From Candidatus Levilactobacillus faecigallinarum (lineage in GTDB: Bacteria; Bacillota; Bacilli; Lactobacillales; Lactobacillaceae), in contig DXGJ01000028.1 in NCBI GenBank assembly GCA_019113985.1, forward strand, positions 1 through 52,558: 52,558 bases of DNA. Direction: 5' to 3'. Position 1 is the first letter of the stretch; each line of letters begins with the position of its first letter. Of the stretch, positions 31,178-40,706 are shown piece after piece. The notes below the pieces were generated by a model. It saw only the letters and a program-made list of their open reading frames with translations. It was not told the origin of the DNA and did not search any database. A program made the translations under genes and the position numbers.

Positions 31178-32536
31178 TTAATCTTCCACGCCCACTTCGG
31201 CCCGGACCACATCGGCAATGCGTTCAACGTAGGTCGCAACAGCTTCCTTGGTTGGCGCTTCGGCCATCACCCGCAGCAGGGGTTCCGTCCCGGAAGGTCG
31301 AACTAACACGCGGCCGTCACCATTCATTTCCTTCTCAACGGTGGCAATCATGGCTTGGACCTGTGGATTCTCCAAAGCAGCCTGCTTGTCAGCAACCTTC
31401 ACGTTGACCAACTTTTGCGGATAGGTCGTCACGTCAGCGGCTAACTCGGATAACTTCTTCCCGGTGGCCTTCAGAATGTGTAGTAACTGGAGACTGGTCA
31501 ACAGGCCATCCCCGGTCGTGTTGAAGTCTAGGAACACGATGTGCCCAGACTGCTCACCACCCAGGTTGTACCCAGACTTCAGCATCTCTTCGACCACGTA
31601 CCGGTCCCCGACCTTGGTCTTAACGGACTTCATGCCGTTAGCTTCCATGGCCTTGTACATCCCCAGGTTACTCATGACCGTGGTCACGATGGTGTCCTTC
31701 TTCAGCCGCCCGTGTTCGGCCATGTACTTCCCACAGATGTACATAATCTTGTCACCATCGATGATGTTTCCCTGCTCGTCGACCGCGATGCACCGGTCAC
31801 CATCACCGTCAAAGGCCAACCCGATTTGGGCGCCCTGGTCGACCACGAACTTTTGCAGCTGTTCGGGATGCGTCGATCCCACGTGGTCGTTAATGTTGAC
31901 CCCGTTCGGCTTAGTGGACATGGTATCGAATTCAAGATCGAAGTCGGCGTACAGGCGGGATACCAGACTACTGGTCGAGCCGTTCGCGGCATCCACCGCA
32001 ATATGTAAGCCGCTCAGGTCATCGGAAATCGTCTGTTCCAAGAACTGAATGTACTTCTGGCTCCCCTCGGAGTAGTCTTCGACGCTGCCTAAGCCGTCCG
32101 TGGAAGGCCGGGGCAGGTCGTCGGTTGGCGCGTCCAGCAGGGCCTCGATCTCTTCTTCCATCTGATCGGACAACTTGTAGCCGTCGTTCCCGAAATACTT
32201 GATGCCGTTATATTCGGCTGGGTTATGCGAGGCCGTGATCATGACCCCGGCAGCGGCACCCTGCGTCCGCACTAAGTAAGCCACGGCCGGCGTGGTAATG
32301 ACGCCTAACCGTAGAACTTCGATGCCGACCGACAGCAGGCCCGCAACCAAAGCATTTTCCAGTAATTCACCAGAAATTCGGGTATCCCGGGCAACCAGGA
32401 CTTGGGGGTGCTTGTTTTCGCTGTCCGCGTGTTGCGTTAACACGTAACCGCCAAACCGGCCGACTTTAAATGCTAATTCGGGCGTTAACTCTTGGTTCGC
32501 AACGCCCCGTACACCATCAGTTCCAAAGTATTTCAT
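31178..32536 (-). CDS. glmM: phosphoglucosamine mutase
   Basis: 452-aa enzyme interconverting glucosamine-6-phosphate and glucosamine-1-phosphate. N-terminal [11 protein letters not shown], active phosphoserine loop [13 protein letters not shown] (~100), metal loop AFDGDGDRC (~241) and sugar-phosphate loop [15 protein letters not shown] 32536 has GAGGAA 8 nt upstream; the frame to 32551 overlaps that site. It ends the cdaA-cdaR-glmM operon; in Bacillus and Lactococcus GlmM binds and inhibits CdaA, which this order reflects. Confidence 0.98.
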   Translation of the reverse strand: MKYFGTDGVRGVANQELTPELAFKVGRFGGYVLTQHADSENKHPQVLVARDTRISGELLENALVAGLLSVGIEVLRLGVITTPAVAYLVRTQGAAAGVMITASHNPAEYNGIKYFGNDGYKLSDQMEEEIEALLDAPTDDLPRPSTDGLGSVEDYSEGSQKYIQFLEQTISDDLSGLHIAVDAANGSTSSLVSRLYADFDLEFDTMSTKPNGVNINDHVGSTHPEQLQKFVVDQGAQIGLAFDGDGDRCIAVDEQGNIIDGDKIMYICGKYMAEHGRLKKDTIVTTVMSNLGMYKAMEANGMKSVKTKVGDRYVVEEMLKSGYNLGGEQSGHIVFLDFNTTGDGLLTSLQLLHILKATGKKLSELAADVTTYPQKLVNVKVADKQAALENPQVQAMIATVEKEMNGDGRVLVRPSGTEPLLRVMAEAPTKEAVATYVERIADVVRAEVGVED

Positions 32537-32569
32537 GACAAAATTCCTCATTTCTCAGATTTAATTGCG

Positions 32570-33532
32570 CTATTTCGTGCTGGCCTTGACGGTAACCTTA
32601 ATCGTTGCCGGGTCGAAAGCCGTGACGTTATTGTCGCTGGTATCCAGTGTGACCGTCTTGGTGGTCGTGCTCTTGACGTCACTGACGTCCACGTCCACCT
32701 CGGCCTGGTCCAAAGCCTTCAGTTCGGCTGCGCTGCCGAACGCCTTGACCGACGTCACGTCACTGCTTAGTTTATACGTCGTCCCGGACGCGCCGTTCTT
32801 GGCGTTCAACTTGACCTTGACCTTCTTGCTCTGTCCTTGCGAGGTAATCGGCAGGTTCACGGTCGTGGTCGACGGCGTCAGGATGACGTTGACCGTCTTG
32901 CCACTCTTGTCGAGCGCCTCGATGACCGCCTGGCTGTTGACCGTCTTCTTGGTATTCTGCGGTACGGATAACTGGGCGATGACTTGGCTAACCCGCGCAA
33001 TCTCGTTGGCCGCCCCGGTCGCCTTGACCGTGGTGACGTCGGTAGTTGGCGTCTCTGCAGTATAGCCCGCCGCAATGTTCTGCTTATTATACCGAACCTT
33101 CACGGGGAACGATACGGTCCGCCGAGGCTCAATGTCGACCGTGATTTTGGCCGGCGATAGGCTCGACGAAATCTCGTGATTCAGGCCCTCCTGGTGCAGG
33201 GTCACCTGGTGTTTCCCGGTGCCTAGGTCGCTCAAGGACGCGTAGACCTTAAAGTTCTGGGTGTTCGCGGTAGTCGTGACCAGCGCCAACGGTCCCTTCA
33301 AGGTCACTTTGACCTTTTCCGGGTACCCCGTGACGAAGTACTTGTTGCTGTTCACGTTAAGCTGGAGCGGTACCGAAACGGTCACCGTCTTGGTCGCCGT
33401 CAGCGACGTCTTACCCGAATTGGTCTGACTACTGCTGGAGGTCTGCATGCTGTTCACGTAGAAGAACAGCAGAATCGCCAAGATCAGTGCCAAGACCCGG
33501 TAGAGCCAGGTTGCGTAATGTTCATTTCTCAT
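32570..33532 (-). CDS. cdaR: CdaA regulatory protein with YbbR domains
   Basis: 320-aa membrane-anchored protein: one N-terminal helix (LYRVLALILAILLFFYVNS) and an extracytoplasmic part of about three to four YbbR repeats rich in Thr/Val/Ser (VTVSVPLQLN, VSFPVKVRYNKQ, VNLPITSQGQSKKVKVKL). It modulates diadenylate cyclase activity. Its ATG overlaps the cdaA stop (TGATG), so the two are translationally coupled, and 33 bp separate it from glmM. Confidence 0.95.
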   Translation of the reverse strand: MRNEHYATWLYRVLALILAILLFFYVNSMQTSSSSQTNSGKTSLTATKTVTVSVPLQLNVNSNKYFVTGYPEKVKVTLKGPLALVTTTANTQNFKVYASLSDLGTGKHQVTLHQEGLNHEISSSLSPAKITVDIEPRRTVSFPVKVRYNKQNIAAGYTAETPTTDVTTVKATGAANEIARVSQVIAQLSVPQNTKKTVNSQAVIEALDKSGKTVNVILTPSTTTVNLPITSQGQSKKVKVKLNAKNGASGTTYKLSSDVTSVKAFGSAAELKALDQAEVDVDVSDVKSTTTKTVTLDTSDNNVTAFDPATIKVTVKASTK

Positions 33533-34380
33533 CAGCTGCGCCCCCTATGAATGCGTTTGTCGATCCAATCCAACGCAGTCTCGAGAATGTTGTGATTGGT
33601 CGCAGCCTCTTCATTTACCAGTTCGTGCCGGAGGAACTTCATGTAGTCCTCCTGCGTCAACCCCCGGAGCAATTCGTTGTTCTTGGTGATGGAGACTTCC
33701 CCGGTCTCTTCGGAGATGACGATGGTCAACGCATCGGTCACCTCGGAGATGCCCACTGCCGCCCGGTGCCGCGTCCCCAGTTCCTTCGGAATCAGGTTGC
33801 TCTCCGACAACGGCAGATAGGCCGCCGCCACGGCGATTCGGTTGTTGCGGATGATGACCGCGCCGTCGTGCAACGGAGTGTTGGGAATGAAGATGTTAAT
33901 CAGGAGCTCCCCCGTCAACTCAGCGTCCAGATTAATGCCCGTTTCGATGTAGTCCTCCAACCCCGTGTCCTGCTGGATGGTCATTAACGCCCCGATCCGC
34001 CGCTTGGACATGTACTGGATGGCTTTATCCAAACCGGCAATCATCTTATTGGCCGCTTCATTCTCGTGCCGCATCCGCACGAACAACGAGCCCCGTCCTA
34101 GATGTTCCAGGCCACGCCGAATCTCTGGTTGGAAGATGATAATTACTGCGATCACACCCCAATTGATAACTTGGTCCATCAACCAAGCCACCGTGTTCAG
34201 GCCGAAGTAGCTACTAACGACCTTCACCACCAGAATCAAAATAACGCCCCGGAAGAGTTGAATGGCCTTGGTCCCGCGCAACATGACGATCAGCTCGTAG
34301 ATGACGAACCAAACCACCAAAATGTCCAGAACATTGACCAAATTTCCTAATGTTAGGAGATTTCCCCAATTTAGGTTCAT
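33532..34380 (-). CDS. cdaA: diadenylate cyclase
   Basis: 282-aa membrane c-di-AMP synthase. Three N-terminal membrane helices (about 1-80) precede the DAC domain with NTPLHDGAVII (~171) and GTRHRAAVG (~205), both required for catalysis. c-di-AMP controls potassium transport and wall homeostasis. ATG follows GGAGGGG. An extended -10 box TGATATAAT lies about 40 bp upstream. It is the first gene of cdaA-cdaR-glmM. A ClC channel carrying a TrkA-C domain elsewhere in the window could be a c-di-AMP target. Confidence 0.97.
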   Translation of the reverse strand: MNLNWGNLLTLGNLVNVLDILVVWFVIYELIVMLRGTKAIQLFRGVILILVVKVVSSYFGLNTVAWLMDQVINWGVIAVIIIFQPEIRRGLEHLGRGSLFVRMRHENEAANKMIAGLDKAIQYMSKRRIGALMTIQQDTGLEDYIETGINLDAELTGELLINIFIPNTPLHDGAVIIRNNRIAVAAAYLPLSESNLIPKELGTRHRAAVGISEVTDALTIVISEETGEVSITKNNELLRGLTQEDYMKFLRHELVNEEAATNHNILETALDWIDKRIHRGRS

Positions 34381-34502
34381 TTTTTCCCCTCCAAATTGAA
34401 TTCAGATTTCATTATATCACGGCCCCTTAGATTCCGCCTTAATTCCCCCAAAAGCGCTAAAAAAGTCCTTATAGTTGCGCCGAAAATTCAAAATTTATTA
34501 AG

Positions 34503-34600
34503 GTCAGCAGCTGATTAGCAAACCCCAGAACCTTTTCTGGTAAGATAGAAAGGGTCTTTTGCTGACAGCGACAAAATCCGCTGTAAAATAGAGGTAAATA
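34503..34600 (+). promoter_or_regulatory. promoter region of the DUF1361 gene with inverted repeats
   Basis: CTGACA and TAAAAT with a 16-nt spacer form a likely promoter, and the spacer holds ACAGCG-N8-CGCTGT, a possible operator. Just upstream GTCAGCA (from ~34503) pairs with TGCTGAC, enclosing AGCAAA..CCC/GGG..TTTGCT and a CCAGAA/TTCTGG hairpin. Whether the nested helices are read as RNA is unclear. Confidence 0.4.
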
Positions 34601-34623
34601 CTGGAAAAGAAAGGTGAGTGCTT

Positions 34624-35292
34624 ATGAATCGGCGAGCTCGGTGGGGAATACGCGGCTTTTTTATACTTTGGCTGGCATTTCTCTATATACGCATCCATGA
34701 CCCCTTCTCCTTCCTGGTGCTGAACACCTTTCTGGGCTACATCCCCATCGAGCTCAGCTTCCACTTGGGGAGCTACCGGCCCAAGTCAGCCCTGTTGTTC
34801 TGGCCCCTGGTCGTTGTCTGGCTACTCTTCTACCCCAACGCCCCCTATCTACTGACCGACCTGTTCCACCTGTCGCTGCTCCAACCTTACGCCGCTAGTG
34901 GCCTTCTGCGGGTCGCACCGCACATCTGGATCTACTTCACCTACATGATGATCAGTGCGCTCGGGTGTGCTTTTCTGGGCTTCTGGAGCCTGAATTACGT
35001 GAGCCAAAGCATCTCGCAACGTATCGCTAAGGGCAACGGCATCGTCCGGCTCCTGGTAGTCCTGACATTGACCTTCCTGTCGTCAGTCGGCGTGTACATC
35101 GGCCGGTTTCTGCGAATTCACACCATTTACCTCTTCCTGAATCCCGAGCAATTCATTCGACCGATTCTCGATATGTGGACCTACAACTTGTGGATCTTCG
35201 TTCTCCTGATGACGGTCCTCCAGCTCTTCTGCTACTGGATTCTCCACCTCATCATGACGGCCAAGGATTCAGATTTACCTGACAACTCCTAA
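34624..35292 (+). CDS. DUF1361 family membrane protein
   Basis: 222-aa polytopic membrane protein with about six hydrophobic segments. The family hallmark LFYPNAPYLLTDLFHL is present, as are SVGVYIGRFLRI and FRI-like segments. Function is unknown. ATG 34624 follows GAAAGG at 9 nt; a GTG at 34618 is too close to the site. A strong terminator follows. Confidence 0.9.
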   Translation: MNRRARWGIRGFFILWLAFLYIRIHDPFSFLVLNTFLGYIPIELSFHLGSYRPKSALLFWPLVVVWLLFYPNAPYLLTDLFHLSLLQPYAASGLLRVAPHIWIYFTYMMISALGCAFLGFWSLNYVSQSISQRIAKGNGIVRLLVVLTLTFLSSVGVYIGRFLRIHTIYLFLNPEQFIRPILDMWTYNLWIFVLLMTVLQLFCYWILHLIMTAKDSDLPDNS

Positions 35293-35294
35293 AC

Positions 35295-35340
35295 AAAACG
35301 GGCAACGCAACCAAAATTTGGTTACGCTGCCCGTTTTTTC
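35295..35340 (+). terminator. terminator of the DUF1361 gene
   Basis: ACGGGCAACGCAACC pairs with GGTTACGCTGCCCGT (two mismatches), followed by six T. It also separates the convergent antiporter gene. Confidence 0.85.
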
Positions 35341-35350
35341 TATATGCGTT

Positions 35351-37486
35351 TTAATTACTTTCCTCATCATTCAACGACATGACCAACACGTTTTCGGCGT
35401 AGTTTACGTACTGCCGTAAATGCGTCGCCATAGTCCAGGTGATGTTGCCAGCCTCAAGCAGGGTTTGAATCCCCGCCCGCTCGGCACTCAACGCTCGAAT
35501 CCGTAGCTTGCTGAACTGGTGCTGGTACTCGTCCTCGTGGGACGGTTGGGCCGCCGCCTTAGCGCGCTCGATGCGGTTCCGGTAGTTGACAATCAAGTGG
35601 TAGATCGCTTGGTTATCAAACTGGGTCTCGTCGATATCAGTCCGCGCAAGATACTGCGACAGTGACTTAATCGCCGCCTTAGCCGTCTCCCGCTCAATCA
35701 AGTTACTCTCGGCATGTAGCCGGTCGGTGTCCTCGGAATGCAGCCAATAGGCCGCATTTCGACCCAGGTGCTTAAAGAACAGAATCCAGTAACGGACCAC
35801 GCTGGGCCAGGTATGCCCCGACGCCTGCGTTAGCCGACTCTCTAACCGTTCAATCCGCCGTAGAGCCCCCACGTAGCTGGTCTGAGTGATTTTTTCGCCC
35901 TGACGCAACTCCTTGAGCGCTTCTCGTTCACCATCCACGGCTACTTGACGCAGCTGTAACTCATCGTTTAAAACCTTTTGCATGGTGTCATCGGCCCGGT
36001 AGCTCATTTCTAACCGGCGAATCACGAATTGATAATCCAGAATCAGGTCATAGGCCGCCCGCTGGTTATTCGGTCGCCGCAACTCCTCAATCTTCGAGAT
36101 GGCTAAGCGCATGATGTAGGCCCGCGCCTCGTCCTCGCTGATCTGACGCACCTCGTCGGCATCCCGGAAATCGTCGTCCTCGTCGTCCAAGTCCAACTCG
36201 TTGGTGATGTCGTCGCTGGCACTCGCCCGCGTTTGCAGGGGTTGCTTCGACGTCGAAATCAGCGGTAACGTGATGGTCGCGGCCAGGAGGCTAATAATGA
36301 TGACCCCCGACGCTACGAACAACATCAGTGACCGGGTCGGGAACCCGGCGCCACTGGCAATCGTCAGCGGTACCGACAAGACCCCGGCCATGGTCACGGC
36401 TCCCCGCACGCCGGAGAGCCCAGAGAGAATCGCCATCCGGAAACTTGGCTGTTCCGCGTCATGGTTACGGATCCGCTGGAAGATGATGTAGCCGTAGGTC
36501 CAAATCGTCCGCAGGGCCAGGATAATGACCCAGGTTCCCAGGGCAAATAGTAAGGCCTCGCCGGTGTTGAATTGGCCACCCTTGATGACCTGCGTGGTCG
36601 CCACGGGCAACTCGATTCCCAGGATAACGAACACGATACCATTCAAGGAATAGATGATGATGTCCCAGACCTTTTCGGTCACCAGCTTGAGTTCTGGTGA
36701 ATCCTCCACGACCTGGCTTTCCCGGGCATGGTAGAGAACCCCCGCCGTCACGACCGCAATAACCCCGGACGCATGGGTGATTTCTTCAGTAACTAGGTAA
36801 ATCACGAACGGCGTGGCAATCTGCAAGACCGTGTTAAAGACCACATCATCGATCCCCTGACGACGCAGGACGTCCATCAGGAGCTGAATCGCAGTCATCA
36901 TGATCAACCCGGCCAGGAAACCCACGATACTGATATACACGAAGTCACCGACCGCGGTCCCCATGGAGAAGGCCCCGGTAACCGTCGCCGCAATCGCGTA
37001 TTTGAAGGCAATCAGACCACTGGCATCGTTGATCAGACTTTCACCGCTGACCAGGTGCATCAGGTTCTCGGGCAGCTTAGCCTGTTTCGAGATAGACTGC
37101 ACGGCGACCGGGTCGGTCGGTGACAGGATGGCGGCCAACGCAAAGGCCACGGTCAGCGGCATCTTCGGAATCAGCCAGTAGATTAAGTACCCACCTAAGA
37201 TGGTGGTCAAGAAGACTAACCAGATGGCGTTAGCAAAGATTGGTCCCCGGAGACGCCATAATTCGCGTCGTGGAAACCGCCGACCATCGTTATACAGCAA
37301 TGGCGCAATGAACAAAAGCAAAAACCAGTCAGTCTCCAATTGAATCTCAAAGTTCCAAATCAAGGCCACAATTAGACCTAAGGCGATTTGAATCAGACTG
37401 ACGGGTATAAACGTGAGGTAGTGACTGATGATGTTCGACAGGAGGACTAACACAATCAATAGGATCACTGCTTCAACTATGGGCAA
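35351..37486 (-). CDS. CPA1-family Na+/H+ antiporter
   Basis: 711-aa antiporter. About 12 membrane helices occupy residues 1-410 with the CPA1 core motifs ILSPTDPVAVQ (~125) and SGESLINDASGL (~150). A ~300-residue cytosolic, highly charged helical tail follows (an Asp/Glu run LDLDDEDDDFRDADE, then helices), a regulatory region typical of bacterial NhaP/YjcE-like proteins. It starts at TTG 37486, about 8 nt after AGGGGGG. It lies 21 bp downstream of murB and is probably co-transcribed with it. Confidence 0.93.
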   Translation of the reverse strand: MPIVEAVILLIVLVLLSNIISHYLTFIPVSLIQIALGLIVALIWNFEIQLETDWFLLLFIAPLLYNDGRRFPRRELWRLRGPIFANAIWLVFLTTILGGYLIYWLIPKMPLTVAFALAAILSPTDPVAVQSISKQAKLPENLMHLVSGESLINDASGLIAFKYAIAATVTGAFSMGTAVGDFVYISIVGFLAGLIMMTAIQLLMDVLRRQGIDDVVFNTVLQIATPFVIYLVTEEITHASGVIAVVTAGVLYHARESQVVEDSPELKLVTEKVWDIIIYSLNGIVFVILGIELPVATTQVIKGGQFNTGEALLFALGTWVIILALRTIWTYGYIIFQRIRNHDAEQPSFRMAILSGLSGVRGAVTMAGVLSVPLTIASGAGFPTRSLMLFVASGVIIISLLAATITLPLISTSKQPLQTRASASDDITNELDLDDEDDDFRDADEVRQISEDEARAYIMRLAISKIEELRRPNNQRAAYDLILDYQFVIRRLEMSYRADDTMQKVLNDELQLRQVAVDGEREALKELRQGEKITQTSYVGALRRIERLESRLTQASGHTWPSVVRYWILFFKHLGRNAAYWLHSEDTDRLHAESNLIERETAKAAIKSLSQYLARTDIDETQFDNQAIYHLIVNYRNRIERAKAAAQPSHEDEYQHQFSKLRIRALSAERAGIQTLLEAGNITWTMATHLRQYVNYAENVLVMSLNDEESN

Positions 37487-37507
37487 ATAAGGTCCCCCCT
37501 TCGAAGG

Positions 37508-38422
37508 TTATGCCTGTGGTGTCTCGCCAATAATCCGGACTTCCGTCTCCAGCTTCACCTGGTCTTCCTGCCAGATGACTTCCTGAATGTGGTGAATCAA
37601 CTCAAGGTAGTCCGTAGCGGTCGCGTGGTCGATGTTCACGATGAAGCCCGCGTGCTTCGTCGAGACCTGGGCGCCACCCCACTTCAGGCCCTGTAGTCCA
37701 GCTTCTTGAATCAGCTGGCCGGTATAGTGGCCCTCGGGACGCTTAAAGACGCTACCACACGAGGGTAGGTCCAATGGCTGCTTAGCTGCCCGCTTGGCGT
37801 TCAGGTCGTCCATCTGAGCTTGGATGGCGGTCCCATCGCCAGGCGTTAACGCAAAGGTTGCGGATAAAACAATGTCGTGGTAATCCTGCACGGAACTGTG
37901 CCGGTAGCCAAAGTCCAGCTCCTCACGGCTCAACGTGCGAATCTCACCGGCTGGCGTCAGAATCTCGGCGGAAATGGCCGCCTCGCTGATTTCACCGCCG
38001 TAGGCTCCGGCGTTCATGAAGATGGCCCCACCCACACTACCGGGAATCCCGGCGGCGAACTCCAGGCCACTTAAAGCGTGGGCCTGAGCCACCTGGGTCG
38101 TTTTGATCAACGCAGCCCCGGACTCAGCGGTCACGGTGTGGGCCTGGTCGTCGGCGGTAATGGTGTTCATCTTGGTCAGAATCATCACTAGGCCCCGAAT
38201 CCCGCCATCGCGGACAATCAGGTTACTAGCGTTGCCCACCACAGTGACGGGTAAGTCGGCCTGATTGGCGTAGGCCAGGAGTGATTTTGTCTCCTGCACG
38301 TTGGTTGGGAAGGCTAGGTAATCAGCCGGTCCCCCCGTTTTCGTGTGTGTGTAATGTGCCAGCGGTTCGTGACGCAGAATCTCGACCGCCGGAAATACCG
38401 TTGTTATATCTTCCATGAGCAT
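37508..38422 (-). CDS. murB: UDP-N-acetylenolpyruvoylglucosamine reductase
   Basis: 304-aa FAD enzyme completing UDP-MurNAc synthesis. Motifs: [30 protein letters not shown] (FAD-binding), [37 protein letters not shown] and the late KHAGFIVN. This is the short type II form. ATG 38422 has GAAGGGA 6 nt upstream; ATG 38416 is an alternative. It is divergent from exoA with 175 bp between. Confidence 0.97.
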   Translation of the reverse strand: MLMEDITTVFPAVEILRHEPLAHYTHTKTGGPADYLAFPTNVQETKSLLAYANQADLPVTVVGNASNLIVRDGGIRGLVMILTKMNTITADDQAHTVTAESGAALIKTTQVAQAHALSGLEFAAGIPGSVGGAIFMNAGAYGGEISEAAISAEILTPAGEIRTLSREELDFGYRHSSVQDYHDIVLSATFALTPGDGTAIQAQMDDLNAKRAAKQPLDLPSCGSVFKRPEGHYTGQLIQEAGLQGLKWGGAQVSTKHAGFIVNIDHATATDYLELIHHIQEVIWQEDQVKLETEVRIIGETPQA

Positions 38423-38597
38423 TGATTTCCCTTCGTTTCACCAAAATACAGTTCCATAACGTTCGGAACTCACTGTGGTTAACAGTCATATGAATATTTT
38501 AGCATGGATTTCGCTGAAACAACATGTGGAACGTCTCAATTCCTTGGGAAAACGCAATATCTGGTATACTGAAGGTATTCGTTGGAGGTGCAGAAAA

Positions 38598-39365
38598 TTG
38601 AAATTTATTTCTTGGAACGTGAACGGTCTACGGGCCGTCGTCAAAAAGGGCTTCACCGATATTTTTCAGGAACTCGATGCCGACTTCTTTGGGGTGCAGG
38701 AAACGAAGCTCCAGGAGGGCCAAATCGATCTCGACCTGCCAGGCTATTACCAATACTGGAACTACGCGGAACGCAAGGGCTATTCGGGGACCGCGCTGTT
38801 CACCAAGCATCAGCCGTTAAGCGTACACTACGGGATCGACGCGCCAGACTTCGACCACGAGGGGCGGGCCATCACCCTCGAATATCCCGACTTTTATCTG
38901 CTGACCTGCTACACGCCTAACTCGGGGACGAACCTCAAGCGGCTGGACTTTCGGATGGGCTGGGAGGACGCCTTTCTGGCCTACATCAACGGGCTCAACG
39001 CGACCAAACCGGTCATCTTCTGCGGTGACCTCAACGTTGCCCACCAAGAGATCGACCTGAAGAATCCCAAGACCAACCACCACAACGCCGGTTTCAGTGA
39101 CCAGGAACGGGGCAAGTTCACCGACCTCCTGGGTGCCGGTTACCTGGATACCTTCCGGAGCTTCTATCCCGACGTGACGGAACGCTATTCCTGGTGGAGC
39201 TACCGGTTCCACGCCCGCGACAACAACGCCGGCTGGCGCATCGACTACTTCGTCACCAGCCAACGCCTCCAACCCCAACTCGAAGACGCCAAGATTCTAG
39301 ACCAGGTCATGGGCTCCGACCATTGTCCGGTCGAACTTGACGTGAACGGCCTACACGTGGACTAA
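38598..39365 (+). CDS. exoA: exodeoxyribonuclease III / AP endonuclease
   Basis: 255-aa base-excision repair nuclease of the endonuclease/exonuclease/phosphatase fold. Motifs: KFISWNVNGLRA, QETKLQEG with the metal-binding Glu, GDLNVAHQEIDL and the C-terminal GSDHCPVELD. A TTG start at 38598 is chosen: GGAGGTG lies 7 nt upstream and the domain begins at once; the in-frame ATG at 38475 adds 41 codons that lie over the promoter. An extended -10 TGGTATACT lies just upstream. Confidence 0.96.
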   Translation: MKFISWNVNGLRAVVKKGFTDIFQELDADFFGVQETKLQEGQIDLDLPGYYQYWNYAERKGYSGTALFTKHQPLSVHYGIDAPDFDHEGRAITLEYPDFYLLTCYTPNSGTNLKRLDFRMGWEDAFLAYINGLNATKPVIFCGDLNVAHQEIDLKNPKTNHHNAGFSDQERGKFTDLLGAGYLDTFRSFYPDVTERYSWWSYRFHARDNNAGWRIDYFVTSQRLQPQLEDAKILDQVMGSDHCPVELDVNGLHVD

Positions 39366-39402
39366 TCCGCCACATCAACATTAGGTCACCAAAATGGATT
39401 GC

Positions 39403-39431
39403 TTGTCAGTCCCATCGATAATGATTATAAT
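39403..39431 (+). promoter_or_regulatory. promoter of the DnaQ-like gene
   Basis: TTGTCA (39403-39408) and a perfect TATAAT (39426-39431) are 17 nt apart. The start point near 39438 leaves an unusually long ~160-nt leader. Confidence 0.7.
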
Positions 39432-39437
39432 TGGACA

Positions 39438-39598
39438 TCCTTACGTTGACCCTAGTTTAACACCCGTTCCTGGTGAACGGAGAATGCTTGTGGCCCCTTC
39501 GGAGGAAACTGGTGGACTTTGGGCGTCGTGCCCACACCCTAGTTTGAAAAGTCCCAGTTGGTGACCACCACTTAAGATTTTGAAAGGAAGATGTTTTC
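39438..39598 (+). promoter_or_regulatory. structured 5' leader of the DnaQ-like gene
   Basis: The leader holds a perfect hairpin CCGTTC/GAACGG (39464-39480), then a long helix AACTG-gt-GGACTTT (39507-39520) with AAAGTCC-CAGTT (39548-39559) that encloses GGGC-gtcgt-GCCC (39521-39533). CCCTAGTTT occurs twice (39450-39458, 39537-39545), the second inside the long helix. No T-run follows, so any control would act on translation or stability. No known riboswitch class is recognised. Confidence 0.5.
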
Positions 39599-40135
39599 GT
39601 GAATTTTGTTGCTATGGACTTTGAAACGGCGAGCGGCAAACGCTATAGCGCCTGTTCGCTGGCACTGACCATCGTCCGCGATAGTCAGGTCGTTGATGAG
39701 TTCTACTCCTTGATCAAACCCGACACCGACTTTTTCTGGCGCAACGTCCAGATTCACGGAATCCACGAAGCCGACGTCGTCAACGCCCCCACCTTTCCCG
39801 AGGTCTGGGAACACGTCGCCCCACTTTTCCAACGAGACCGGCTAGTCATCGCCCACAATGCACCGTTCGATAACGGTGTCCTGCGGGCAAGCCTGGAACA
39901 CTACCACTTGCCTGCCGCCCGCTACCTGACACTCGACACGGTCAAGACCAGTCGGAAGTTCTTCCCGGAATTCCCCAACCATAAATTGGACACGGTCTGT
40001 GACGAGCTCAATATCGATCTTCACCATCACCACAACGCCTTAGACGATAGCCTGGCCTGCGCTAACATTTTACTGTACGAAGCCAACCACTTCGGCACGC
40101 AGCCGCTCAAGTCATTCATCAAGGTCAACGCTTAA
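39599..40135 (+). CDS. DnaQ-like 3'-5' exonuclease
   Basis: 178-aa DEDDh exonuclease related to the epsilon subunit of DNA polymerase III. Exo I AMDFETASGKRYS, Exo II VIAHNAPFDNGVL, Exo III DTVKTSRKFFP and the late HHHHNALDDSLACA with His and Asp. It is a stand-alone domain, so a repair or RNA/DNA-end trimming role is likely. GTG 39599 is 8 nt after AAGGAAG. It follows a long structured leader and ends before a strong terminator. Confidence 0.92.
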   Translation: MNFVAMDFETASGKRYSACSLALTIVRDSQVVDEFYSLIKPDTDFFWRNVQIHGIHEADVVNAPTFPEVWEHVAPLFQRDRLVIAHNAPFDNGVLRASLEHYHLPAARYLTLDTVKTSRKFFPEFPNHKLDTVCDELNIDLHHHHNALDDSLACANILLYEANHFGTQPLKSFIKVNA

Positions 40136-40143
40136 CGCCAAAA

Positions 40144-40182
40144 ATCCGACAACACGTTTACGTGTGCTGTCGGATCTTTTAA
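40144..40182. terminator. bidirectional terminator
   Basis: ATCCGACA-a-CAC pairs with GTG-tgc-TGTCGGAT, with A-rich and T-rich flanks, between convergent genes. Confidence 0.8.
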
Positions 40183-40190
40183 ACTAATTT

Positions 40191-40706
40191 TTAATCAGCC
40201 GTCAACGGGTAGACCATCTCGACGGCCGTGACGTGTTCACCATCGTCATCCGTAACCGTCTCTGGTGGTGTTGCGGTCCGCACAAAGCCTAGCTTCTGGT
40301 AGAGCTTCATGGCCGCTAGGTTCCGGGTCTGAACGATCAACCCAATGGCCTGGAGCGAACTCGCCGTTTGTGCCCAGTACAGGGCTTCATCGACCAGTGC
40401 CGTGCCAATGCCCTGGTGCCAGTAAGCCTTTTCGACCGCTACGCCCAGCTCACCCACGTTGCCCTGAGGGGTCGGGGCAATCGATAAAACCCCAATCAGC
40501 TGGTCGCCAAGACTTGCCACCAGTAGGAAGTGTGCACTGCTCTGCGCGATTTGAGCCAGCTGTTCGGCTTCCTGGACCACGCTAATGGGGTCGTCGGCAT
40601 CCGCTAGGGTGAAGGTATCACTTTCGCGCTGCAAGCGTTCCAGCAGGGCTAACAGCCCCGCCGCGTCCGCAGCCTCGGGGAGACGAATCTCAACCTGCTC
40701 ACTCAT
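40191..40706 (-). CDS. GNAT-family N-acetyltransferase
   Basis: 171-aa GNAT protein. Motifs: VGELGVAVEKAYWHQGIGTALVDEAL (acetyl-CoA binding, QGIG) and NLAAMKLYQKLGFVRT. The substrate is unknown; it follows tsaE with an 8-bp overlap, so it belongs to the ung-pta-tsaE operon, as in other lactobacilli. It is longer than RimI and is not assigned that name. Confidence 0.9.
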   Translation of the reverse strand: MSEQVEIRLPEAADAAGLLALLERLQRESDTFTLADADDPISVVQEAEQLAQIAQSSAHFLLVASLGDQLIGVLSIAPTPQGNVGELGVAVEKAYWHQGIGTALVDEALYWAQTASSLQAIGLIVQTRNLAAMKLYQKLGFVRTATPPETVTDDDGEHVTAVEMVYPLTAD

